Source: Enoplolaimus lenunculus
Taxonomy: Eukaryota; Nematoda; Enoplea; Enoplida; Thoracostomopsidae
Length of the DNA: 64,000 bases
Assembly (NCBI GenBank): GCA_030248215.1
Contig: JASANG010001718.1
Location: 186,001 to 250,000 of the forward strand
Direction of reading: 5' to 3'
Part shown: positions 46,144-57,918 of the stretch, piece after piece
Layout: every line of letters begins with the position of its first letter
Position numbering within the stretch: the stretch's first letter is position 1
Notes under the pieces: generated by a model
What the model was told of the DNA's origin: nothing
The model's database searches: none
What the model saw: only the letters and a program-made list of their open reading frames with translations
Made by a program: the position numbers and the translations under genes

Positions 46144-48654
46144 TCTTTCTTTTACATGGGATACGGTGAGGTTTAGCTATAATGCATGGGAGGTTATTAC
46201 AAAATATTTCTGTTTTAGTTAGCAATTTCAGTAGAACAAACATCGCAGGGATACGTAATCTATTGCACGGTGTCATTAGCATCGCACAATAGTATAGACT
46301 AGCTATGGTAATTACATATTTGTAATACAATTTTTTCGAAAAATTACAAAAATCAAACTTATAATAACAACTTAAATAAGACGTTTAGCTGTCCAATTTG
46401 TGTATGGTGTCGAAGCGGCTAATTAGGATATTCTATACGTAGGTTACCTCATTCCAGCTCTGCTTTCCTGCAGAGAACATTCTGCAAAACTTTCAAAAAG
46501 CGTGGATTCTCGATGCTTGAAACATATATTGTAAACACTAGCGTGTTTCAATGATTATATTTACACACAAGCACACAAGCATATATATCAGAGTGCAATC
46601 GGAGGTGAAAAATACCGGAGCCGGAGCCGTTAACAAAACTTGCCGAAGTTGTAGCCGGAGGTACAGCCGGAGTTGACGGGAAATCAGCTAGTTACCATGA
46701 GATTTAATTTGTTAATTTTACCAAGTATCTGTAATGTGTTGTTAATTCGCTTGGTTTTCCGCCTATTTTTTACGAAATGCCAACAATTTTGTCCTCAAAA
46801 TGGTGCCAAAAGTTAAAACGAAACGCGCCAAACAAATATATTTTGTAAAACTATTCAAAATTTCACTTCCAAAATTGCCAGAACCTCCGGCAAAAATTGT
46901 ACCGGAGCTGGAGCCGGACCCGGAGGTCGATTTTCAGCCGGAACCGGACCGCAGCCGAAGGCAGACCTCCGGTTGTACCCATACTAAACATAAACCAGAT
47001 ATACGCCTTCTTAGGTTAACAAAGAGTCCAAACTCACTCTTAAATTCGCTTTGTCTAAAAATACAAGTCGAACTTCAACCACTTCATAAACTCACCGAAA
47101 AATAGCAGTTTTATATATGTCACACAAAAAATCCTGTAAGAGTTTAGATTGAAAAAATGAGATAATTAAACACCGTCTGTTGGTCTCATGGGAAATTGGC
47201 AAAGATTGCTAAAAATGAACGTTGTGGACTATAAAACGTGAGGAAGATATCGCACTGAAGGATTTGTGCTTGTTTTGCTATAATGACGCTTTGAAAGCCC
47301 CATGTTTGCGCGACCTTTTGCGTTGTGTTGCTGGTTTAAGCTTCAAGTAACTGGTGGATTCGGGTTCGTGTAGATTGGTTAAGTCAAGTCGCTGGCTTGG
47401 TACAAATACTAAGACGTGTATAATTCAAGCTGTATGAAGCTCACTTTATATCAAACATTTAAGCCTTAACAAGATTTTTTTACTACTCGTGTAGCTGCTG
47501 ATGGAAATTGGTCACCTGATTTCCTGTGTGAATGCCCGGCGGAACGGTTGGAATTTGGGCCAGTCAACAAAATGAAACAATCTTGGTTATGAAATTATAT
47601 TTTTCTGTCAGTTGATCAAAATACCACTGCCGATATAATGGTAGTACCACTAGTTCAGCCGAGCAAGGCTGTGTTAAGCTTCATCTAGCTTGTTTATGCT
47701 TTATGTTGCCACTAGGGCGCCAGAGAAAGGACGAGCGCATCCGGCCCTGTCAAAAATGTTTGTGATAAGATGGCAAGGTCCGCCGTTTTACCGCCTATCC
47801 CTTCAGGAAATTGACACATATAGCATACAGTAAAAATTGCGTTTCATTACTGTTACCAGCTCGCAATACGCCAGAAATCTCTACATCTGGCGCCGTATGT
47901 AGCTCTTTTAAGCTTCAGGAACCTGACTTAATACTAACGTCGCCAACTTAACAGGTTTATATAGCGGGCTTACGCTTCATGTAGCTTGTTAATGAATTGC
48001 GTAGCTTATTTAAACTTCATATAGGTTGGGTGTAATAGTGATCTATAATATAAAGACGAATCTAGGTATATCAACTGCAATTCTAGGGGTTCTTAAATGT
48101 CCCCTTGCTACTAGAGAAGCATTGATGGTTTTGTTGTAAAACAAAATAAAAACTTTACCAGGTTTATTCGTTATACAAATTTGGTACGCGGTTGTATGTG
48201 TTTAAAAAAGGTTAAATTTTAAACGTTCATAACTTTTGAACCAAACGACTTCACCGATAAAGTCAACGTGTCGCAATCTAAATAAGGTACTTTACATTTT
48301 ACCGATACCAAAATAGCGAAACCACGTAACCTTACAGGTTTAAGCTTTAAAACTTTTTAAATCTAATTCCTCCATATTATATTTTTATGATCAAAACAAA
48401 CAGCGTAGGAAGAGTGTAAAAGCACCGGCAATTAGGTTCACAATATATTCACGATATATAAACAACCAGTATATAACAATTTATCACAATTATAAAAAAA
48501 CATGTGGCTTTCGATATGAACTATAATTCTCAGTGCAGGTTTGTTTTGAAGCTGATTTTCGATGAATTTTTAACATAGAACATGACAGGTTACTGGTTAG
48601 ACCTGACTCATAGATGGTGCTAAACAGGGTGTTTTACGGATAATTGAACCGGAC

Positions 48655-48868
48655 AGTGTAAAAACTAGGGGCGGAACGTTTTTCTGCGGGACTGCAATAG
48701 AGTAAGCTTTAATATTAGACTATTTTTTTGCTTAGGTTTAGGGATAAGCTCATTCTTACGTGTAGGCTTAGCCTTTTAGGGTTAGGATTAGGCTCATGGA
48801 TAGGCTTTAGGTTCAGGAATATTCTTATACTGCTGATACGGCTTTGCTCTATGTATTGGCCGTAGGAA
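48655..48868. mobile_element. GCCTAA-core inverted-repeat element, related copy
   Basis: GGGGCGGAACGTTTTTCTGC opens the unit. It is followed by a TTAGGTTTAGGGATAAGC-type core with many TAGGCTTAGG variants, and CTCTATGTATTGGCC at the end. Same layout as 38492-38652, with a longer core. Confidence 0.6.
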
Positions 48869-51151
48869 TATTGCAAACGGATAGTGATCAAGATAACTAA
48901 AACGAACAACGGAAAATTGGATATCTATGAATATAATTTCGAACCATGTTTTGTTTTTCTACTAAAACAATTAAATATGCAAATATACGTATTACAAAGC
49001 ATATTTCAACAGCTGAAACGTATCTTCGCTTAATGGAAAACCCTGTATTCCCGCAAGTGGATGATTATAGTCTAACGATTACTGTATTTTTTGAAATTAG
49101 TATTTTAAGCGAAAAAAGTTCAACTCTTAAAGATATTAACTGAGAATTTTTTCATTAACCCTTTCTCACATGAATATATTCAATTTGATATGAGATGTAA
49201 TTTCAAGGTAGATTCGATACCCAGTCTCTCGGGTGGGAGGCGTTTACGATGAGGACTCGGATATAGGAGCTTGACGCTCGAGCGAGAGGGAGCTCTCACG
49301 TCTTGTAGATTTTGCACTGCGCATATATGTTAGAATTGTTAAACAATGCTCACACTGTCTGTGTTGCTCGTATATTACTTGTATTTAGTTGCTCATAGTA
49401 TACTGTATGAGTTAAAGGGTTAAATTCACACGCGGAAAAGTAACATTTTTGCGGGACTGAGCCTAAGTTGCATAACCTCTGATACCGTTTCGAGGGCTGA
49501 CGTCAAATTTTACAGCATTAAAGCGCGTTTTAGCAAATTTTTCGATATTTCAAAATTGACCATTTACGCCGTAAGGACAAAAATTTTGAATACGTATGTG
49601 CAGCATACGACCACGTCATATATTTGACCAATTTGGCAAGAAAATACATTGTGAGCCTCAAATCAACAATTATAGTAAACACAGTTTCGCTTTTATTTCA
49701 GCTCAACCAAATCCTAAGACATAAAAAATGTGGGGTATAGCGATACAAGAGCCAATAAGCGCGTTTTATCACTAACCGCGTTAAGTGCCCCGTATAGTGA
49801 ACTGGTCTAAAAGCCTTCGCCGTCAATTCCAACACAGAAATACAAACGCCACAACAAAAGAACATACACAACTACACTACCAAAAGGTGGCCTGCAAGAA
49901 AGAAAATAGAACGGATACATATCTCCTGCCGAAATTTATAAAGATACATCCAAAGGGTATTTTGGACAACATTTAAAATAACGTTTTTAATTTTCGTGAT
50001 TGAAAAACTTTGCTTTTATAACATTATACCCGCCTGAAATGTCATTTCTGGCTACGCCCCTAGCTTTGATAGCACAAGTAGTGCTTATAATGGATTTTTT
50101 TCGCTCTATTCGACAGTTTTAAAACAACTTCTGGTGTTTTTAGACTTTTCAATACGTACTGGTCGGTCTTTAAGGTTAAGAATAAATAATTCTTTTTTTC
50201 TGGTTCAACTGGCGTACGTTCAACGATTTAATAAAAATTGAACGCTTTGTTCAAAAACTCAAGGGTCATTGAAATTACAGTAGAACCGGTTTTTCCAGCT
50301 TCATTTGTCTCAGGAATCGTTTTAAGGCGTAGTAAAATTTCTGCCACGGACGGCTATACACACGCAGCAAATCATGTAATACCCCACCGCGGCTACTTTA
50401 GCTAAACGACTCAATAGTAGCGTTTTGTAATATTTGAACAATTTTTATTTGCAAAATTTTATTTCGGTTTACTTGTAATCGGAATCAAATCTTAGCTAAT
50501 TTTCACTAACAGTTTAATTTTCGATTTCTCTAATAACATTACGAATTCGCGCGTTGTATAAAAAGAGGGCAGGAGACCGGTCGAGGAGCGTATAGGAAAG
50601 CTGTATTCCCGAAATTTCAGAAAAAATAAATGAGAAAATTAGCACGTTTACAAGGTAATCCCTCCTGGAATAAAATCCTGGTAATGCGTTTGATAGGAAA
50701 AGCATTCGCAAAAATTGTAATCTTTTAGTTGGAAACGTTACATTAGTCAAATCTGTTTAGTTTGAATGTTTAACGTTGAACCGATTAAATTCAAAAAAAC
50801 ACACACAAAAAAGTAAATTCTTCGTTTTATGCGACTTAAATTCATGTCAATTGGTAAAGTTCTTGCCTAGAGCATCATCATCCAGTGTGAACAATTACGC
50901 AACTATTACACATTTGGGTAACTACATTTTTGTGTAACTACAATTTCAACAAGCGTTTTTCATAGAAATAAATTTAAAATTTGACTCAATTTTAAACCAG
51001 GGTCACTCGTATGTTGTACAGAATATAAACTAGATTCTAAAAATGTTACTTCTTCTCTAGTTGAGCTTAACCTATCATTTGAATTGTCCTTCGATTGTGA
51101 TACAAGTTAAAATTACGCATCCTTATAACAGCAGCACAGGGTGGCTGATTA

Positions 51152-51413
51152 ACAGTGGCGGTATACTGTTAATGACGTCATGCGCCAACCCGCCACAGTG
51201 CTGATATCGTAAGCAAAGTACTCTCAAGTACAATACCGTATGATGACGATCGGTACCAAACGACAAGTATAGCGCGACCCTTACTGTGGCGGTATGCTTT
51301 TTGGCTATTATGCTGTCCTCCGACGTCGGATGACAGCGCAACTCCAATTATAAATCAAAATTTTTGACTTGCGAAGGCATCATCATCAGGTGCCGAACGA
51401 CAAGTATAGCGCG
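51152..51413. mobile_element. GC-rich inverted-repeat element, two adjacent partial copies
   Basis: Left-end-like ACAGTGGCGGTATACTG and right-end CAAGTATAGCGCGACCCTTA span 51152-51293. A second end pair, CTGTGGCGGTATGCTTTTTG and ACGACAAGTATAGCGCGAT, spans about 51291-51413. Confidence 0.5.
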
Positions 51414-54137
51414 ATTGTTTGACTTTGAACCGACTGCTTAAAAGTTCAACCAAAGCAAAAGTAAGCCACGACAGAAATAATTTATTCAGCAAAATTGTTC
51501 GCGTTGTAAACCTAATAACAACCTAATCTGCAGCAACGTTCAGGCAATTAATGACTACATAGGATGAAAGGGTTGGTTAGTATATGTGCCACACCATCGT
51601 ACAGCTCAAGAGAATTTCATACATCTTTAAGCTGTCAGGTATTTGCAAGTTAATTATGGTCGCCGAGACCCTCAAGGGAATATTGCATTGAATAAACGGC
51701 TGCAGCTGAAAATAATTTAGCAGTTTAAAGCAGCAACAAGGTTTTGCTGATGCTAAAGATTGGCTAGTGTGTTTTGCGTCAAAATGCTGCTATTAGCACA
51801 ATTACGGTTACACTATACTCGCCGCGTGCCGACAAACACCGCTAGAATTTGTTTATTAAAAATTACACTAAATAGATTTTGCTTGTATTTTGGTTAGCGA
51901 CGCCTAGCGGCGTGCTGTGGCGCACGGCGACATCCGGCACAATAAAGCATAGCTCAACCATTAAACTGGTTATTTCAAGAAGAGGACAAAAATCATTGCG
52001 GATATAAGGGTTGTTCCTTTTAAGAAAATAGCATGTATAAAGTGATTCAGGACTTGCTGAAATTAGGACTCCTATGCGCTTTATTCAATATTTAATGTTA
52101 AGGCTTACACTTTTGCTGACAATTGATTAGTCTGAAGTGAAAAATTTTTTTTAATCTTAACTTAACGTAAAAGTCTAAGCCTAAGCAATAATGTCGGGGA
52201 AAATAGACAAAAGCCAAAATGAGAGTTTTTAAAGATGCCAGAGCGGTTTCGATATAAAACCACAGCGTAAGTCTTTAATGGTGTTAAAAATAATCCGAGT
52301 ATTGTTCCAAAATATTGAATATATTAATACATAATGCATGGGTTTATTTCAAGGATTTTAGTATTAATTATTAACTAAGTTTTAGAACATTTTGAAATGG
52401 TATAATTTGTGGTGTTGAAATGCAACACAAAAGTTGTTTTGTACAAATGGACCTATGGATATCGTTAATTTCCACGTTAATATCACAACGATGTGATCAA
52501 GCTAAGTCCTCTAGTCTACCGGTCTCAAAGTGGCTGACCACTATTCTTGAAATGGACAGTCATTCTTGCACAAAATACACTCATGGTAGCATGAGAAATA
52601 ATACTGAGTTAGGAAGTGCAAGCGATATCCAGCAGAATAATTTTTAATAACCTGTTGAATCGATAGAAAAATTGCTTAGCGAACTCAAAAATGACACTGC
52701 AGTACCAGCATGATCCCTTGATTATACACTCACAACAAACGTCTGAAACTTCACATCTATTGATACCACAGAATGAAAGCATATCTTAACGAAAGTCTAA
52801 AGTTGCACCAGCTGCCACAAACACAGCCATGTTTTGCTAAATATTTACATTAGTACCTTTACCGATATGGTATATATAATACCGGTGCGTATTGGTCTAT
52901 GTTTGCTATTGAGTTTTCAGGTTCCGGGCTTCTCGTATGACTAGTGGTAGGCTCGCTTCCTTTGTGAAACCCAACAAGAATTTGGCAGTAGCTATGTATG
53001 CCTGCTGGTATTTTAACTGAAAATAGAAGTTTGTTGTGGGTTCAACTAGAATATGGCTGCCAGGTAGGGATGCTTGAACCATAGTACAAAAACGTGGGCC
53101 ATAGAATCACAGTTGACTGACAAGCGAATCCAAGGCAAAGTCGGAAGTGGGTAAGGCGTTTTTAAGCCGACCCACGCTTTATCCGTGCAGACAGGAATTT
53201 TTACCCGCGGGTATACCTGCACAAAAAAGATATACCCACGACCCACATTTTACTCGCGCCTGAAGTGAAACCAGTATTTTAAAGATCACTGGTGATTCGC
53301 GCTTTAATGAAGTTTTGCGATATAGCTTCAATGAATTTTATAAATGAAATATCACTAGAAGCAACAAAATTTTAAACCCAGTTATATAAATAACGTGCCG
53401 AACCTTACAAGCAATAAAACAGACAATAACGTACGTTTTCCACATTAAAACGTAAATGTTTGCCTCGGGGAAAAACTGTGAATTTTTACCCGCGGGACCC
53501 ACGCTTATCCGCGGGGATAATGTCCCTCCTCTGGTCCAAGGAGACAAATCGTTTCAATATTCGCTACGAACATTTCGACCAAACCATTTTCTGTGTAAAC
53601 TTTTTAAAAATAAAACGTGATAATTTAACATTAACGGTCCAAGAATACTTTGAAAATATAATAATACCAGCTCATAGAAAATTTGGGATCACGATAGGGT
53701 TCTTATAACCGCACGCGTATACCACCTGCACCAGTTAGCAACCGGTTTTCAAACTAACGAACTTCTGCAAGTTGCTATTTTCAAAGTTGCTACAGAACGC
53801 AAATGAAATGCAAAGAAGAATGTTCTGTGTTTGGAGCCACACAATTCACTGGTTCGAAAGTTACAAGTACTACCACCAGATGGGTGATAGGTCTACGAAG
53901 CGTCTAGCACACATTTAAGAATAAGAGCCAAAGTCGCAAGTACGTTTCGTGCGTTTTATTAATGTGAACCGAATTCAAATTAACGGTATCAAAAAGTTTT
54001 ACACTTTAGCGTCCTAGTTCGGAAGCTCAACTTGCCCCAGAACACACTTTATATCTTAAGAACATCGGTTTGCAGCTGGTAACAACGGATGCTCCAGCTA
54101 AGTACTTTCGAACATAAGGGCCGAAATGCCACTGCAA

Positions 54138-54300
54138 ATATATATACATATATAGATATATATAGATATATATTTATATATTTATATATATATATATTTA
54201 TATATTTATATATATATTTAAATATATGTAATATATGTATATAAATATATATAATATATTATATATATTATTGTATTATATATATGTATATAACTATATT
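54138..54300. repeat. AT microsatellite
   Basis: About 160 bp of TA dinucleotides interrupted by TTTA and GA. Confidence 0.95.
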
Positions 54301-56518
54301 CATGAATACACAAGCATTCGTTACCTATAGCCATACCTCACTATACATGACTAAACGGCTGAAAAAGAGAAAAACACGCTTGGTGGTTTGCGTTGTTCTA
54401 TTAGGTGAAGGAATGCTAGAAGCAAGCAATTATACCTTGTGCCAGTAACCGCTTGACAAGGTTTGTTATGCCCAATTTAGGTAAAGTTGCCAATTTTACT
54501 TCGATTGTGTCGATACTCAAAGGCACCGCAAGTATTCCATAAGATGTTGAGTATCCCGAATTGAAGACTTTAAGTTTCTATAAATTTACGGCTGCTGCAA
54601 AACGACATCGTGTTAAGATAGTATTTTTAGTGAAATTATAGTAAAAATTATTTTTCAATATCCGGTTCCGACAAATTATCCTGTATTATTTTTTACCTTC
54701 CGGTACAATTACCAATATTTTCAAATTTAGAATGTTCCCCTATGTAACTTGCACGCAGCCCGTTTCGCCGCTAAGGTGTTTAAATAATGACGTAGCCGTA
54801 GTTTCTTTGGAAAAATGTCATTGTTCCGAATTATTTTTGGTCCCCTGACACACGTTGGACATGTCATGGTCATGCTTTATGCCTGAACGATTTCAAAACC
54901 GACGTTGAAAAGAAAACGAAAAACAATTTCTTGTATTGTTTAATAAACCATTTAGCTTACTTCAGTGATTTGGAGCTGGCATAAACAGCTGCAGATGTGT
55001 TTATAATGATATATACATACATATATATGTACAATTTAAGCAGTATAAATTTCATGAAATTTAAAGAGATCGGGTGAAATTCTTAAAAAACTGCTTTTCA
55101 CAGGCGTAGGCTTCCAGTGACGCGCTCAGCGCCTCTTTTTATTCCCAAATGGGGGCCTGATACCCAAGGGGCCTGTGATAAAATTTAAAACTAAGGATGT
55201 TGCACCAAACATTAATTTGTTCGAATGGTACAAAACAAACCTTTGACACCGAAACAGATATTTTCGAGTCGGTCAGAAACTTAGACAGGCCATTAAAAAC
55301 TCGCGTGATGTTTAATTTTGACTTTGGGTGCTCTCTCATTGGCTGTAGTGAGAGCCACTCACTACTTAGGCAAGGTTGGTACGTGCTTGTTATTCTAATT
55401 AACAAGTAGCAACTATATTTGAAATGACTACAACGTTATTTCGGCTGTACAAAAATTTTTTGTCCAGGGGGGTGGCCCAAGGACCGAAAAAAATTTCAAT
55501 TTTTTTTTGAAAAGTTAAATTTCGATGTGGAAGTTCATAATTAGCTCAAATATGCAAAACCTTTTAAAATACACCATTTCGAGGCAAACTCCTTCTAGGG
55601 GGGTAAGGTCAAGGGCTGCAGCATATTTTGTTTGTTAGGCTTCTAAACTGTCCAGGTTTTGTACCGCACAATATGTGAGAGGGCGCTGTAGTACGCACAC
55701 CTGTTTGTTCTTTCAGCAAGTTTTCGAATTGTTTGTTTGAAAATTAACATTAAAAATCGGAAATCTGCAACTGCAGCAATTTATTTGAAATTTTCTTCGC
55801 CGGACCAGGCTTGCGCAACCCAACATAATATTCTGGCGGCATTCAAAGCGCATATCCTCTCTAAGTTTTCCAAATGCGCATCAGGCGGAGGTACGGAATC
55901 TGAACCCAATAGGATTTTGATAAAAAGTAGTCTATCCTATAGATCTCGACGAAGAGAATTCAACGGTACCATTTCTATCGCTGCATGACCAACGGTTCAA
56001 AAGTGAGGCCTCGAAATTATAGTGCAAACACGCACAAATTGGAACAGGAAGTATCTATCATCTACATATTCGTAAGGTATAAATTTCACCACGTTTATTC
56101 CGCACGCAAATTTGATTAGTGTTTGTACATATTTTGTATAGTGAAAAGTTAAAATTTAAAGGGCCATTACTAGTGAACCGGATGCCCTGCTGCGCTAAAA
56201 ATGGTACAGTTGAATTCAGCGCGTCGAGATCTATAAAATGAACTATTTTTATTAACTTTTTATTGGGGTCCATATTCCGCACCTTTGCCTGTGCACCATA
56301 GTGTTTCGTTTGAATATGTTTGATTACAATATGAAACCCTGCATATAGACTAAACTCACTTAGCGTGATTAATAATACCGTTGTGTCGTTCTGTACCTGA
56401 AATCTTAAAGATTGTGTGTTTGAAACCTCTGATAACAAAATAAGGCAGATCAAAGACAAAACAAACTCAAGATGGTTATGATTGTTTTAATACTTAGGTA
56501 AATCGGCCAATGTAAAGA

Positions 56519-56735
56519 AAATGTGTGGAACAGTATTACAGGCATATTCCTTAGCCTAAGCCTAAGCGTAAGAATGAGCATATTCCCAAGCCTAAACCTA
56601 AGAGTAAGAATGAGCATATTCCTACGCCTAAACCTATGCCTAAGCCTAAGCCAAGCAAAAAATTAGTCTATAGCTTAAGCCTACTCTATTCTTGTCCCAC
56701 AGAAGAACTCTCCGCCTCTGATCTTTAAATGGGCC
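56519..56735. mobile_element. GCCTAA-core inverted-repeat element, inverted copy
   Basis: Contains CCTTAGCCTAAGCCTAAGCG and two further similar blocks joined by GAATGAGCATATTCC, then GCAAAAAATTAGTCTATAGC and the end CTCCGCCTCTGATCTTTAAA. The end is the reverse complement of the start of 38492-38652. Confidence 0.65.
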
Positions 56736-57178
56736 GGTAAATCAGAAAAAATACTAGCGAGAAAGGTCAAAACATAAATATCAATTATATTCAATTGGAA
56801 ACCATGAAAATTACCATTTGATTAAAAAGCTTTTTTCAATCGTTAAGTAAAGGTTAGGAAGGTTCGAAAAGTTAACCTCACGTATGGTTAACTCGTACAT
56901 TATCTTTGTACAGGAAAACAGGTTTAAGTTGAAGTTTTCGTCTAATAAAGGGCACTGAAGTTGACAACTGCTATTAATTATAGGTGGAATTGCACATGTA
57001 GCAAAACGGTATAAGTAAACACTTTTTACCGTTTGGTAAAACGCTATTTTAGTATCAATATAAACACTGTTTTCAAAACCGGAAAACAGTCTTGTACTTT
57101 ATGGCACAATTTCTCACTTTTTTAAAATTAAAATTTAAAGCTTAGCTTAAATATTAATTATTCGAAAGTTGCACTTAC

Positions 57179-57468
57179 TTGCAAACTGTCCGTTACTTCC
57201 GGGTATTGTTCAAGCAGTCGTAAGGTATTTTGATCTGCTGCGGTACCAAATTCTGGTTTATCTGCTTCATTGGATGAATAACTTGTGAGGTTAGGGCTGG
57301 TTTTCTCGGGTTGGAGTATTTCCGGTGTCACCTTGTCTGGTTCCGAAGGGACCGATTCAATTCCAGGACCGGTGATGCAACCGAAACTTTGCAATACTGT
57401 CATATCGAAATCCACACCGTTCGATGTGCCCAATTTGGTCGAAGGTTGCGGCTCATGTGTTACCGTAT
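57179..57468 (-). CDS. Exon 2 of giant scaffold gene
   Basis: A 290-base exon. The acceptor CAAATTTTTAG precedes 57468, and the first two bases complete an Asp codon with exon 1. The donor CAA|GTAAGT lies at 57178 and ends in phase 0. It encodes about 97 residues beginning DTVTHEPQPSTKLGTSNG, rich in Pro, Glu, Ser and Thr, with no recognised domain and no DLSxL motif. The phase fits exon 3 directly, although the intron between them is 20.8 kb and small or alternative exons in it cannot be excluded. It is probably a disordered linker. Confidence 0.8.
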
Positions 57469-57918
57469 CTAAAAATTTGCAATTGAAACGTTTTCAACGT
57501 AAATCAGGTTGTGTGTGCTGATAATTGGCCAAATGTTATACGGTTAAGTTTGAACATTTCGGTTTCGACTAAAAATGGTTCAACTTAGCTGTGTTTAATT
57601 AACGTAACGTTATTGAAACAATTTTTCAAATACAGACAATAGTACTTCTGCTTTCAGTTTAAATCGTGTACGCGGCCGTTTAGTCTTTGATCAATTTATA
57701 GGCTGAAAACGAAGGTGCAGTAGCTGTGCAAAACTAGGAAGCTTAAAGCCTGAGTAGTTACTGATTTGGAAATATAGTGCGGTTTGCAATTATATTTTCA
57801 CAGATCTGTGGCAGCGTAGCTTCTTCTTAAATTGCACATTGTAAAGTTTAAAAATAACACAAACTTTTTAAAGTTTTCACAAGAATTATGGCGTTGCTAA
57901 ATATGAATACGGTCTTAC
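57469..57918 (-). other. Intron 1 (450 bp)
   Basis: A short intron with GTAAGA donor and CAAATTTTTAG acceptor. No repeat or extra exon is seen. Confidence 0.75.

Larger units (their letters stand above)
36384..57178 (-). other. Intron 2 (about 20.8 kb)
   Basis: Both flanking exons end in phase 0 and no internal exon was recognised. Holdings are listed separately: tandem duplication 36573, inverted-repeat elements at 38492, 39571, 40259, 45252, 48655, 51152 and 56519, SINE-like copies at 40905, 41938 and 44945, and an AT microsatellite at 54138. 46600-46990 has clustered CCGGAG words with no convincing gene. No ORF exceeds 135 codons. Confidence 0.6.

Noticed and set aside
46800-47105. 101-codon plus-strand ORF with PELEPDPEVDFQPEP
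   Set aside because: Arises from clustered CCGGAG words also present at 46600-46680. No start context, splice signals or homology recognised.
56058-56459. 133-codon minus-strand ORF
   Set aside because: No recognisable domain or in-phase splice link to exons 2 or 3; the length is compatible with chance in a 20 kb intron.
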